Shown in pieces: positions 1 to 9,170 of a stretch of DNA of 64,000 nucleotides. Made by a program: the position numbers and the translations under genes. Location: contig NZ_LBDA02000056.1 of the NCBI RefSeq assembly GCF_000980885.2, positions 1 through 64,000 on the forward strand, given 5' to 3'. This DNA is from Streptomyces malaysiense. Lineage in GTDB: Bacteria > Actinomycetota > Actinomycetes > Streptomycetales > Streptomycetaceae. Each line of letters opens with the position of its first letter. Within the stretch, counting starts at the first letter, position 1. The notes below the pieces were generated by a model. The model was not told where the DNA came from. It worked only from the letters and a program-made list of their open reading frames with translations, and ran no database searches.

Positions 1-1620
1 GGCGACGAGGGCCTTGGTGGAGGGGTCGAGGCCGGGTACGTCCGCCCCCTCGGTGAGGGCGGGTTCGACGCGCTTGGCGAGGACCTTGCCCAGCTCCACG
101 CCCCACTGGTCGAAGGAGTCGATGTCCCACACCGCGCCCTGCACGAACACCTTGTGCTCGTACAGCGCGATCAGCTGGCCCAGCACGGACGGGGTCAGCT
201 CGGTGGCGAGGACCGTCGTGGTCGGGTGGTCGCCGCGGAAGGTGCGGTGCGCCACCTGCTCCTCGGGCACGCCCTCCGCGCGGACCTCCTCGGCGCTCTT
301 GCCGAACGCGAGCGCCTGCGTCTGGGCGAAGAAGTTGGCCATCAGCAGGTCGTGCTGCGCCTCGAGTCCGCCGCTCAGCTCGCCGACCGGGCGGGCGAAG
401 CCGATGAAGTCCGCCGGGACCAGCCTGGTGCCCTGGTGGATCAACTGGTAGTACGCGTGCTGCCCGTTGGTGCCCGGCGTGCCCCACACCACGGGACCCG
501 TCTGCCACTCCACCCGGCGCCCGCGGCGGTCCACCGACTTGCCGTTGGACTCCATGTCCAGCTGCTGGAGGTACGCGGTGAACCTGGACAGGTAGTGGCT
601 GTACGGCAGCACGGCGTGCGACTGGGCGTCGTGGAAGTTGCCGTACCAGATGCCCAGCAGGCCGAGCAGCAGCGGGGCGTTGGCCTCGGCCGGCGCGGTG
701 CGGAAGTGCTCGTCGACCAGGTGGAAGCCGTCCAGCATCTCCCGGAACCGGTCCGGCCCGACGGCGATCATCAGGGAGAGGCCGATCGCGGAGTCGTACG
801 AGTAGCGGCCGCCGACCCAGTCCCAGAACTCGAACATGTTGTCCGGGTCGATGCCGAACCCGGTCACCTTCTCCGCGTTGGTGGACAGCGCCACGAAGTG
901 CCTGGCCACCGCGGCCTCGTCACCGAGGGCGTCCAGCAGCCAGGCGCGCGCGGAGGTGGCGTTGGTGATCGTCTCGATCGTCGTGAACGTCTTGGAGGCG
1001 ACGATGAACAGCGTCTCGGCCGGGTCCAGGCCACGGGTGGCCTCGTGCAGGTCGGCACCGTCCACGTTCGACACGAACCGGACCGTCAGGTCCCGGTCGG
1101 CGAAGCAGCGCAGCGCCTCGTACGCCATCGCCGGCCCGAGGTCGGAGCCGCCGATGCCGATGTTGACGACATTCCGGATCCGTTCACCGGTATGGCCCTT
1201 CCAGGCACCGGAACGCACCCGCCGCGCGAAGTCGCTCATCTTGTCGAGAACGGCGTGCACCCCGGGCACCACGTTCTCGCCGTCCACCTCGATCACCGCG
1301 TCCCGGGGCGCGCGCAGCGCGGTGTGCAGCACCGCGCGGTCCTCGGTGACGTTGATCCTCTCGCCGCGGAACATGGCGTCCCGCAGCCCGAACACATCGG
1401 TGGCGGTGGCGAGTTCCTGGAGCAGGGCCAGGGTCTCGTCGGTGATCAGGTGCTTGCTGTAGTCGATGTGCAGATCACCTACCCGGACCACGTACCGCTC
1501 GGCGCGGCCCGGGTCCGACGCGAACAGCTCGCGCAGGTGCAGCGGTCCCTCGGCGCGGTGGTCGGCGAGTGCCGTCCACTCGGGCCGGTGGACGAGGTTG
1601 GGATAGCGGACGTCGGCCAT
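1..1620 (-). CDS. pgi: Glucose-6-phosphate isomerase (C-terminus cut by window edge)
   Basis: Interconverts glucose-6-phosphate and fructose-6-phosphate in the cytoplasm. The frame runs open from an ATG at 1618-1620 to the window edge, giving 540 residues; the family is about 550, so only roughly ten residues and the stop are missing. Visible landmarks are NIGIGGSDLG near residue 150, the SNGKSVDRRG signature near 355 and GTPGTNGQHAYYQLIHQG near 384, which carries the catalytic glutamate. It is the last visible gene of the minus-strand pentose-phosphate operon, one base after opcA. From memory, S. coelicolor has gnd beyond pgi in the same order; that would lie outside this window. Confidence 0.96.
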   Translation of the reverse strand, partial: MADVRYPNLVHRPEWTALADHRAEGPLHLRELFASDPGRAERYVVRVGDLHIDYSKHLITDETLALLQELATATDVFGLRDAMFRGERINVTEDRAVLHTALRAPRDAVIEVDGENVVPGVHAVLDKMSDFARRVRSGAWKGHTGERIRNVVNIGIGGSDLGPAMAYEALRCFADRDLTVRFVSNVDGADLHEATRGLDPAETLFIVASKTFTTIETITNATSARAWLLDALGDEAAVARHFVALSTNAEKVTGFGIDPDNMFEFWDWVGGRYSYDSAIGLSLMIAVGPDRFREMLDGFHLVDEHFRTAPAEANAPLLLGLLGIWYGNFHDAQSHAVLPYSHYLSRFTAYLQQLDMESNGKSVDRRGRRVEWQTGPVVWGTPGTNGQHAYYQLIHQGTRLVPADFIGFARPVGELSGGLEAQHDLLMANFFAQTQALAFGKSAEEVRAEGVPEEQVAHRTFRGDHPTTTVLATELTPSVLGQLIALYEHKVFVQGAVWDIDSFDQWGVELGKVLAKRVEPALTEGADVPGLDPSTKALVA

Positions 1621-1621
1621 C

Positions 1622-2548
1622 TCAGGCGTTCTCCTTGGCGGCCTCGCCCCTGAGGGCGATGGCGTACATCTCGTCGGCGTCGAGGCGGCGCAGCTCCTCG
1701 GCGATGAGTTCGGAGGTGGGGCGGACCTTCAGGGCGAGGGTGCGCGGCGGCTGGCCCGGCAGGGTGAGCGTCGCGAGCGGGCCCTCGGGGCGGTCCACGA
1801 CGATCTCGCCGTCGTGGGTGCCCAGCCGTACCGCGGTGACCACCGGACCCTCGGTGACCACGCGGTCCACGCTCACCCCCAGCCGTGCCTCCAGCCAGCG
1901 GGCCAGCAGCTCGGCGCTGGGGTTGTCCGCCTCGGCCTCCACGGCCGCCGACGTCACCTCCGCCCGCGCCTGGTCGAGCGCGGCCGCCAGCATCGAGCGC
2001 CACAGCGTCAGCCTGGTCCAGGCGAGGTCGGTGTCGCCGGGCGCGTAGTTGCGGGCGCGGGCCTGCAGGACCTCCATCGGCCGCTCCACCGCGTACAGAT
2101 CGGTGATCCGGCGCTGCGCGAGCGCGCCGAGCGGGTCCTTCGACGGGGTGTCGGGCGCGTCCACCGGCCACCACACGACGACCGGGGCGTCCGGCAGCAG
2201 CAGGGGCAGCACCACCGAGTCCGCGTGGTCGGAGACGTCGCCGTAGGTGCGCAGTACCACCGTCTCGCCGGTGCCGGCCTCGGAGCCGACCCGGACCTCG
2301 GCGTCGAGGCGCGAGTGGGTGCGGTCGCGCAGTGTGCGGGCGTGCCGCTTGATGACGACCAGGGTGCGCGAGGGGTGCTCGTGCGAGGCCTCCTCGGCGG
2401 CCCGCATCGAGTCGTAGGCGTTCTCCTCGTCCGTGACGATGACCATCGTCAGGACCATGCCCACGGCCGGGGTGCCGATCGCTCGGCGGCCCTGCACCAG
2501 CGCCTTGTTGATCTTGCTTGCCGTGGTGTCGGTCAGGTCGATCTTCAT
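1622..2548 (-). CDS. opcA: OpcA, glucose-6-phosphate dehydrogenase assembly protein
   Basis: 308 residues, beginning MKIDLTDTTASKINKAL, with the OpcA-type features GMVLTMVIVTDE near residue 30 and PVVVWWPVDAP near 130. OpcA proteins accompany Zwf in actinobacteria and cyanobacteria and promote its assembly or redox activation; that role is family knowledge. The start overlaps the zwf stop by 4 bp (ATGA), implying translational coupling with zwf. The gene is followed directly by pgi. It is a little shorter than some OpcA homologues, but no internal break is seen. Confidence 0.92.
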   Translation of the reverse strand: MKIDLTDTTASKINKALVQGRRAIGTPAVGMVLTMVIVTDEENAYDSMRAAEEASHEHPSRTLVVIKRHARTLRDRTHSRLDAEVRVGSEAGTGETVVLRTYGDVSDHADSVVLPLLLPDAPVVVWWPVDAPDTPSKDPLGALAQRRITDLYAVERPMEVLQARARNYAPGDTDLAWTRLTLWRSMLAAALDQARAEVTSAAVEAEADNPSAELLARWLEARLGVSVDRVVTEGPVVTAVRLGTHDGEIVVDRPEGPLATLTLPGQPPRTLALKVRPTSELIAEELRRLDADEMYAIALRGEAAKENA

Positions 2549-4131
2549 GGCCTGCGCCAGCTCCGTCCGTCTCGTGCGAGCATCTCGTCGGCTTCCCGCG
2601 GTCCCCAGCTGCCCGACGCGTACTGTGCCGGACGGTCGTTTGCCGCCCAGTACCGCTCGATCGGGTCGAGGATCTTCCAGGACTCTTCCACTTCCTGGTG
2701 ACGCGGGAACAGGTTGGCGTCGCCCAGGAGCACGTCCAGGATGAGCCGCTCGTACGCCTCCGGGCTGGACTCGGTGAACGACTCGCCGTAGGCGAAGTCC
2801 ATGGACACGTCCCGGATCTCCATCGAGGTGCCCGGCACCTTGGAGCCGAAGCGGACGGTCATGCCCTCGTCCGGCTGGACGCGGATCACGATCGCGTTCT
2901 GGCCCAGCTCCTCGGTGGCGGTGGAGTCGAAGGGGGAGTGCGGGGCCCGCTTGAAGACGACGGCGATCTCCGTCACCCGGCGGCCGAGCCGCTTGCCGGT
3001 GCGCAGGTAGAACGGGACGCCCGCCCAGCGGCGGTTGTCGATACCGATCTTGATCGCGGCGAAGGTGTCGGTCTTCGACCGGGGGTCGATGCCGTCCTCC
3101 TCCAGATAGCCGACGACCTTCTCGCCGCCCTGCCAGCCGCCCGCGTACTGCGCCCGCACGGTGTGGTCGCCCAGGTCGTCCGGGAGCCGTACCGACTTGA
3201 GCACCTTCAGCTTCTCGGTGAGCAGCGCCTCCGCGTCGAACGCGATGGGCTCCTCCATGGCGGTGAGCGCCATCAGCTGGAGCAGATGGTTCTGGATGAC
3301 GTCACGCGCGGCGCCGATGCCGTCGTAGTAGCCGGCCCGGCCGCCGATGCCGATGTCCTCGGCCATCGTGATCTGCACGTGGTCGACGTAACTGCGGTTC
3401 CAGATCGGCTCGTACATCTGGTTGGCGAAGCGCAGCGCCAGGATGTTCTGGACCGTCTCCTTGCCCAGGTAGTGGTCGATGCGGAACACCTGGTCCGGCT
3501 CGAACACGTCGTGCACCAGCGCGTTCAGTTCGCGGGCGCTGGCCAGGTCGTGGCCGAACGGCTTCTCGATGACCGCGCGCCGCCAGGAGCCCTCGGGCGG
3601 GCTCGCCAGGCCGTGCTTCTTCAGCTGCCGCACGACCTTCGGGAAGAACTTCGGCGGCACCGAGAGGTAGAAGGCGAAGTTGCCGCCGGTGCCGCGGGAG
3701 GCGTCCAGTTCGTCCACGGCGTCCTTGAGCTGCTTGAACGCGGTGTCGTCGTCGAAGTCGCCGGGGATGAAGCGCATGCCCTCGGCGAGCTGCTGCCACA
3801 CCTCCTCGCGGAACGGGGTGCGCGAGTGCTCGCGCACCGAGTCGTGGACGACCTGCGCGAAGTCCTGGTCCTCCCACTCGCGGCGGGCGAAGCCGACCAG
3901 GGAGAAGCCCGGCGGCAGCAGACCGCGGTTGGCCAGGTCGTACACGGCCGGCATCAGCTTCTTGCGGGACAGGTCACCGGTCACACCGAAGATGACCAGG
4001 CCCGACGGACCCGCGATGCGCGGGAGGCGGCGGTCCCGGGTGTCCCGCAGCGGGTTCACCCAGTCGGCGGCCGGGGTGACGTGCCCCCGCGCCCGCTCGG
4101 GCGCCGGGGCGGGGCTCGCTTTCTCGGTCAT
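2545..4131 (-). CDS. zwf: Glucose-6-phosphate 1-dehydrogenase
   Basis: Oxidises glucose-6-phosphate with NADP+, the entry step of the oxidative pentose-phosphate pathway. 528 residues, with the N-terminal nucleotide-binding motif GVTGDLSRKKL at 49-59 and the substrate-binding signature RIDHYLGKE at about 216-224. The N-terminal tail of about 40 residues ahead of the Rossmann strand is slightly long, so a later start is possible, but the ATG at 4131 overlaps the tal stop by 4 bp, as in the rest of the operon. It is coupled downstream to opcA in the same way. Confidence 0.96.
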   Translation of the reverse strand: MTEKASPAPAPERARGHVTPAADWVNPLRDTRDRRLPRIAGPSGLVIFGVTGDLSRKKLMPAVYDLANRGLLPPGFSLVGFARREWEDQDFAQVVHDSVREHSRTPFREEVWQQLAEGMRFIPGDFDDDTAFKQLKDAVDELDASRGTGGNFAFYLSVPPKFFPKVVRQLKKHGLASPPEGSWRRAVIEKPFGHDLASARELNALVHDVFEPDQVFRIDHYLGKETVQNILALRFANQMYEPIWNRSYVDHVQITMAEDIGIGGRAGYYDGIGAARDVIQNHLLQLMALTAMEEPIAFDAEALLTEKLKVLKSVRLPDDLGDHTVRAQYAGGWQGGEKVVGYLEEDGIDPRSKTDTFAAIKIGIDNRRWAGVPFYLRTGKRLGRRVTEIAVVFKRAPHSPFDSTATEELGQNAIVIRVQPDEGMTVRFGSKVPGTSMEIRDVSMDFAYGESFTESSPEAYERLILDVLLGDANLFPRHQEVEESWKILDPIERYWAANDRPAQYASGSWGPREADEMLARDGRSWRRP

Positions 4132-5273
4132 CGCGCGTCAGCTCCCTTGCTCTCCAGGGACTTCGCCACCGCGTCCAGCAGGTCCTGCCAGGCCGACTCG
4201 AACTTGGCGACGCCCTCGTCCTCCAGCTGCTGGACGACCTCGCCGTAGGAGATGCCGAGCCGCTCGATCGCGCCGAGGTCGGCGCGGGCCTGGGCGTAGC
4301 CGCCGGTCACCGTGTCGCCGGTGATCTCGCCGTGGTCGGCGACGGCGTTCAGGGTGGCCTCCGGCATGGTGTTGACCGTGCCCGGCGCGACCAGGTCGTC
4401 CACATACAGGGTGTCCTTGTACGCGGGATCCTTCACGCCGGTGGACGCCCACAGCGGACGCTGCTTGTTCGCCCGGTCACCGGCGAGCGACAGCCAGCGG
4501 TCCGAGGCGAAGACCTCCTCGTAGGCCTCGTAGGCCAGCCGCGCGTTGGCGAGGGCCGCGCGGCCCTTGAGGGCGAGGGCCTCGTCGGTGCCCAGCGCGG
4601 TCAGCCGCTTGTCGATCTCGGAGTCCACCCGGGAGACGAAGAACGAGGCCACCGAGTGGATGGTGGACAGGTCGACGCCGCGCTCGCGGGCCTTCTCCAG
4701 GCCGGCCAGGTAGGCGGCCATGACCTCGCGGTAGCGCTCCAGGGAGAAGATCAGGGTCACGTTGACGCTGATGCCGAGCCCCACGACCTCGGTGATCGCC
4801 GGCAGGCCGGCCTCGGTCGCCGGGATCTTGATCATCACGTTGGGGCGGTCGACCAGCCAGAACAGCTGCTTGGCCTCGGCGACGGTGGCCGCGGTGCGGT
4901 GCGCCAGGCGGGGGTCGACCTCGATGGAGACCCGGCCGTCGCGGCCGTTCGTCGCCCGGTGCACGGAGTCGAGGACGTCGGCGGCGTCCCGGACGTCGGC
5001 GGTGGTCATCATCCGCACGGCCTCTTCGACGGTCACGCCGCGTACGGCCAGATCGGTGAGCTGCTCCTCGTAGCCCTCACCGGAGCCTATGGCCGCCTGG
5101 AAGATCGACGGGTTGGTGGTGACACCGACGGCGCTGCCGCTCGCCACCAGGTCGGCGAGGCTGCCCGAGGTGATCCGCTTGCGCGACAGGTCGTCCAGCC
5201 AGATGGACACACCCTCGTCGGCAAGGCGCTTGAGGGCTCCCGGGGTCGCGATTGCTTCGGTCACAGTCATCAT
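4128..5273 (-). CDS. tal: Transaldolase
   Basis: Transfers a dihydroxyacetone unit between sugar phosphates in the non-oxidative pentose-phosphate branch. 381 residues, the length of the actinobacterial TalB-type enzymes. The Schiff-base lysine lies in NVMIKIPAT (about residue 149); the N-terminal GVTTNPSIF motif is near residue 52. Two adjacent ATG codons (5271-5273 and 5268-5270) could start it. It sits 19 bp after tkt and overlaps zwf by 4 bp. Confidence 0.96.
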   Translation of the reverse strand: MMTVTEAIATPGALKRLADEGVSIWLDDLSRKRITSGSLADLVASGSAVGVTTNPSIFQAAIGSGEGYEEQLTDLAVRGVTVEEAVRMMTTADVRDAADVLDSVHRATNGRDGRVSIEVDPRLAHRTAATVAEAKQLFWLVDRPNVMIKIPATEAGLPAITEVVGLGISVNVTLIFSLERYREVMAAYLAGLEKARERGVDLSTIHSVASFFVSRVDSEIDKRLTALGTDEALALKGRAALANARLAYEAYEEVFASDRWLSLAGDRANKQRPLWASTGVKDPAYKDTLYVDDLVAPGTVNTMPEATLNAVADHGEITGDTVTGGYAQARADLGAIERLGISYGEVVQQLEDEGVAKFESAWQDLLDAVAKSLESKGADAR

Positions 5274-5292
5274 CTTTCTTCGTGTGTCGGTG

Positions 5293-7368
5293 TCAGGCGC
5301 GCGCGGCGGCGAGCGACTCGCGGGCCGCCGCGGCGACGTTCTCGGGGGTGAACCCGAACTCGGTGAACAGGGTCTGTGCGTCGGCGGAGGCGCCGAAGTG
5401 CTCCAGGGAGACGATCCGGCCCGCGTCGCCCACGAAGCGGTACCAGGTCAGCCCGATGCCGGCCTCCACCGCCACCCGGGCCTTCACGGCCGGCGGCAGC
5501 ACCCGCTCGCGGTAGGCGCGCGGCTGCTCCTCGAACCACTCCACGGACGGCATCGAGACCACCCGGGTGCCGATGCCCTCGGCCTCCAGCCGCTCCCGCG
5601 CGGCCACGGCGAGCCGCACCTCGGAGCCCGTCGCGATGACGATCACCTCCGGGACCTCCGTCGAGGACTCGCGCAGCACGTAGCCGCCCTTGGCCGCGTC
5701 CTCGTTCGGCGCGTACACCGGCACGCCCTGGCGGGTGAGCGCGAGCCCGTGCGGGGCGGGGCTGGTGGCGTGCCTCTTCAGGATCTCGGCCCAGGCGATC
5801 ACGGTCTCGTTGGCGTCCGCCGGGCGGACGACGTTCAGGCCCGGGATCGCGCGCAGCGAGGCCAGGTGCTCGACCGGCTGGTGGGTCGGACCGTCCTCGC
5901 CGAGGCCGATGGAGTCGTGCGTCCAGACGTACGTCACCGGCAGCTGCATCAGCGCGGACATCCGCACCGCGTTGCGCATGTAGTCGGAGAACACCAGGAA
6001 GGTGCCGCCGTGGACGCGGGTGTTGCCGTGCAGGGCGATGCCGTTCATCTCCGCCGCCATGGAGAACTCGCGGATGCCGAAGTGCACGGTACGGCCATAG
6101 GGGTCGGCGCTCGGCAGCGGATTGCCCTCGGGGAGGAAGGAGCTGGACTTGTCGATCGTGGTGTTGTTCGAGCCGGCGAGGTCGGCGGAGCCGCCCCACA
6201 GTTCGGGGATCACCGGGCCGAGCGCCTGGAGCACCTTGCCGGAGGCGGCCCGGGTGGCGACCGATCCGCCCTCCTCGAACACGGGCAGGGTGTCCTCCCA
6301 GCCCGCGGGCAGCTCGCCCCGGCTGATCCGGTCGAACAGGGCGGCGCGCTCCGGCTCGGCGGTGCGCCACTCGGCGATCCGCTTGTCCCAGGCCGCGTGC
6401 GCCTCGGCGCCCCGGTCCAGGGCCCGCCGGGCGTGGTCCAGGACCTCTTCCTCGACCTGGAAGGACCGCTCCGCGTCGAAGCCGAGGAGGCGCTTGGTGG
6501 CCGCGATCTCCTCCGCGCCGAGCGCCGAGCCGTGCGACGCCTCGGTGTTCCGGGCGTTCGGGGCGGGCCAGGCGATGATCGTGCGCATCGCGATGATCGA
6601 GGGCCGCCCGGTCTCGTCGCGGGCCGCCTCCAGGGCCGCGTGGAGGGCGGGCACGTCCACGTCGCCGTCGGCGGTGGGCTCGACGCGCTGGGTGTGCCAG
6701 CCGTAGGCCTCGTACCGCCCGAGTACGTCCTCGGAGAAGGCGGTCGCGGTGTCGCCCTCGATGGAGATGTGGTTGTCGTCGTAGAGGAAGACCAGGTTGC
6801 CGAGCTTCTGGTGGCCGGCGAGCGAGGACGCCTCGGCGGAGACGCCCTCCTCCAGGTCGCCGTCGGAGACGATCGCCCAGACGGTGTGGTCGAAGGGGGA
6901 GGTGCCCGCGGGGGCCTCGGGGTCGAACAGGCCGCGCTCGTAGCGGGCGGCCATCGCCATGCCCACCGCGTTGGCGACGCCCTGTCCGAGCGGTCCGGTG
7001 GTGGTCTCCACGCCCGCGGTGTGCCCGTACTCGGGGTGGCCCGGGGTCCGGGACCCGTGGGTGCGGAACGCCTTCAGGTCGTCCAGCTCCAGCTCGTACC
7101 CGGCGAGGAACAGCTGGGTGTAGAGGGTCAGCGAGGTGTGGCCGGGGGAGAGGACGAACCGGTCACGGCCGGTCCACTCCGGGTCCGCCGGATCGTGACG
7201 CATCATCTTCTGAAAGATCGTGTACGCGGCAGGCGCCAGGCTCATCGCGGTGCCCGGGTGGCCGTTGCCCACCTTCTGCACCGCGTCGGCCGCCAGCAGG
7301 CGGGCGGTGTCCACGGCCCGCCGGTCGAGATCGGTCCACTCGAAGCCACCGGAAGTCTGCGTGCTCAT
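5293..7368 (-). CDS. tkt: Transketolase
   Basis: Thiamine-diphosphate enzyme transferring two-carbon units between sugar phosphates. From the ATG at 7368 it is 691 residues; an in-frame TTG two codons upstream (7374) is the alternative, but the GAGGA Shine-Dalgarno suits the ATG better and family members begin MST. The motif GNGHPG is near residue 35. The thiamine-binding segment SDGDLEEG through LYDDNH runs from about 168 to 200, and the His/Glu active-site region HFGIREFSMAAEMNG lies further on. It is the first gene of the minus-strand operon and divergent from the AraC regulator. Confidence 0.96.
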   Translation of the reverse strand: MSTQTSGGFEWTDLDRRAVDTARLLAADAVQKVGNGHPGTAMSLAPAAYTIFQKMMRHDPADPEWTGRDRFVLSPGHTSLTLYTQLFLAGYELELDDLKAFRTHGSRTPGHPEYGHTAGVETTTGPLGQGVANAVGMAMAARYERGLFDPEAPAGTSPFDHTVWAIVSDGDLEEGVSAEASSLAGHQKLGNLVFLYDDNHISIEGDTATAFSEDVLGRYEAYGWHTQRVEPTADGDVDVPALHAALEAARDETGRPSIIAMRTIIAWPAPNARNTEASHGSALGAEEIAATKRLLGFDAERSFQVEEEVLDHARRALDRGAEAHAAWDKRIAEWRTAEPERAALFDRISRGELPAGWEDTLPVFEEGGSVATRAASGKVLQALGPVIPELWGGSADLAGSNNTTIDKSSSFLPEGNPLPSADPYGRTVHFGIREFSMAAEMNGIALHGNTRVHGGTFLVFSDYMRNAVRMSALMQLPVTYVWTHDSIGLGEDGPTHQPVEHLASLRAIPGLNVVRPADANETVIAWAEILKRHATSPAPHGLALTRQGVPVYAPNEDAAKGGYVLRESSTEVPEVIVIATGSEVRLAVAARERLEAEGIGTRVVSMPSVEWFEEQPRAYRERVLPPAVKARVAVEAGIGLTWYRFVGDAGRIVSLEHFGASADAQTLFTEFGFTPENVAAAARESLAAARA

Positions 7369-7421
7369 CTTCAAGAAGTCCTCGTTCAGTACGAAAAGGC
7401 TGGCCGGACGCGTTCAAACTT

Positions 7422-7436
7422 AAAAGTCTGACTTTT
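7422..7436. promoter_or_regulatory. 15-bp AT-rich palindrome in the tkt/AraC divergent promoter
   Basis: AAAAGTC-T-GACTTTT is a perfect inverted repeat with 7-bp arms and one central base, in a window where such AT-rich sequence is rare. It lies 54 bp upstream of the tkt ATG and 79 bp upstream of the AraC-type ATG. This fits an operator or UP-like element for the divergent promoters. The binding protein is unknown; the adjacent AraC regulator is an obvious but unproven candidate. Confidence 0.55.
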
Positions 7437-7514
7437 TCGACGGAAGGGCGGGATGTGTCACCCTGTGGTGAATCTGGGACAGTGATCGCGGAGCAGGGAC
7501 GGCACGAACAGGAC

Positions 7515-8441
7515 ATGGCTGACACAACGCCCCAAGACGGGGCCGCCACCGGTACCGCCGGTGGTGCGGACGGCACGGCCGACGGCATCAGAACCCTCCC
7601 CTTCCCGACCGAGCTGGCCGTCGGCGGTGTCGGCATGCGGATCGGCCGCATGGGGGCCGGCCGCTCCTGGCGGGCCGACATCCCGCTGGACCGCGTCCAC
7701 CGGATCGACTTCCATGTGATCCTGCTGTTCACCGACGGCCCCGTCCGCCACATGGTCGACTTCACCGAGTACGAGGCCGCGGCCGGCGACCTGCTGTGGA
7801 TACGCCCCGGACAGGTCCACCGCTTCTCCCGCGAGTGCGTGTACCGCGGAATCGTGCTGACCATGCAGCCCGGATTCCTGCCGCGCGCCACCGTCGAGGC
7901 CACCGGCCTGTACCGTTACGACCTGCCGCCGCTGCTGCGCCCCGATCCGGCCCGGCTCGAAGCGCTCAGGGCGGCCCTGGAGCAGCTGCGGCGCGAGTAC
8001 GAGGACACGACGACGCTCCCGCCGAGCCTGCACGCCGCCGTCCTGCGGCACGGCCTGACCGCCTTCCTGCTGCGCCTCTCCCATCTCGCCGCCAGCTCGG
8101 CGCCCGGTTCCCGGCAGCAGTCGGACAACACCTTCACCCTGTTCCGGGACGCGGTCGAGCGGGGTTTCGCCACCAATCACAGCGTCAGCGCCTATGCCGA
8201 CGCCCTCGGTTACTCGCGCCGCACCCTGGTGCGCGCCGTGCGCGCCGCCACCGGCGGGACGCCCAAGGGCTTCATCGACAAACGCGTCGTCCTGGAGGCC
8301 AAACGCCTGCTCGCCCACACCGAGCTGCCCATCGGCCGGGTCGGCGCGGCCGTCGGCTTCCCGGACGCGGCGAACTTCTCCAAGTTCTTCCAACTGCACA
8401 CCGGGCGAACGCCGGTGGCCTTCCGCGCCGAACTGCGTTAG
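7515..8441 (+). CDS. AraC-family transcriptional regulator
   Basis: 308 residues from the ATG at 7515; an in-frame GTG at 7455 would add 20 residues. The N-terminal half looks like a cupin-type AraC sensor, with an AAGDLLWIRPGQVHRF stretch around residues 90-105. The C-terminal 90 residues hold the double HTH: YADALGYSRRTLVRAVRAATG, then the second helix pair ending VGFPDAANFSKFFQLHTGRTP. It is divergent from tkt, sharing a 146-bp intergenic region that contains a 15-bp palindrome. Regulation of the pentose-phosphate operon is inferred from position only. Confidence 0.88.
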   Translation: MADTTPQDGAATGTAGGADGTADGIRTLPFPTELAVGGVGMRIGRMGAGRSWRADIPLDRVHRIDFHVILLFTDGPVRHMVDFTEYEAAAGDLLWIRPGQVHRFSRECVYRGIVLTMQPGFLPRATVEATGLYRYDLPPLLRPDPARLEALRAALEQLRREYEDTTTLPPSLHAAVLRHGLTAFLLRLSHLAASSAPGSRQQSDNTFTLFRDAVERGFATNHSVSAYADALGYSRRTLVRAVRAATGGTPKGFIDKRVVLEAKRLLAHTELPIGRVGAAVGFPDAANFSKFFQLHTGRTPVAFRAELR

Positions 8442-8593
8442 GGCCCGTCCAGGAGATCACGCGATGACGCCTTGCCCGATTGCCGATGTGAGCGAGGGGA
8501 CGGCCCGTGGCGCGGCCAAGAACCGGCTCTCGACATCCCCGGCAGCTGCACCGGGCGCGGGCCGGTTGGGTGGCTGACCGCGAATGCTCTTCC

Positions 8594-8977
8594 TCAGCCC
8601 GCCGCCCAGGCTTCTTCCTCCGCGCGTGCCGTGTCGTAGTCCCGACGGGCGGCGGTGACCTGGGGCAGGTGGGCGTCGGACCAGCCCGCGATGGCGTCGA
8701 AGACGGGGACGAGGGTGCGGCCCAGCTCGCTGATGGCGTATTCGACCCTCGGCGGGACCTCGGCATGGTAGGTGCGGGTGATCAGGCCGTCCCGTTCCAG
8801 CCGGCGCAGGCGCTGGGTGAGCACTTTCGGCGTGATCGTCGGCAGGAGTCGCTGCAGTTCGCTGAAGCGTGAGCGCCCATGGTGTTCGAGGGCCCACAGG
8901 ATCGGGGTGGTCCAGCGGCTGAACACCAGCTCGACCACCGGGTTGATCGGGCACACCTGCTGCGCCGGATCGGTCAC
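8594..8977 (-). CDS. HxlR-family winged-helix regulator
   Basis: 127 residues from a GTG at 8977, preceded by AAGGACAGG. Family hallmarks are all visible: the N-terminal cysteine (CPINPVVELV), WTTPILWALEHHGRSRFSELQRLLPTI, then the recognition region KVLTQRLRRLERDGLI and the wing VEYAISELGRTL. HxlR/YodB/HypR-type proteins often sense quinones, aldehydes or disulfide stress through that conserved Cys and repress divergent oxidoreductase genes. Here it is divergent from the 9171-10977 cluster that contains an azoreductase, matching that pattern. Confidence 0.92.
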   Translation of the reverse strand: MTDPAQQVCPINPVVELVFSRWTTPILWALEHHGRSRFSELQRLLPTITPKVLTQRLRRLERDGLITRTYHAEVPPRVEYAISELGRTLVPVFDAIAGWSDAHLPQVTAARRDYDTARAEEEAWAAG

Positions 8978-9170
8978 GGCACCTGTCCTTCCGCTCGTGC
9001 CGGCGCCCCCGTACTCGGCAGCCGGGGAACTTTCCTGGAGGAAACCACTATCCCGAGGATACTAACTTGGTGGTGTCAGCGAGCGAGCCGACAGCGAGCC
9101 GGACCGCTCGGCGATCAGCCGACCGCCCGTCGTACCCACGGGCCGTCCGCACCACGGAAGAGGCACCACC

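Noticed and set aside
154..1653. 499-codon plus-strand open frame antisense to pgi
   Set aside because: GC-rich antisense frame; its translation is Arg/Val/Gly-rich without a family, while the minus strand encodes a complete pgi.
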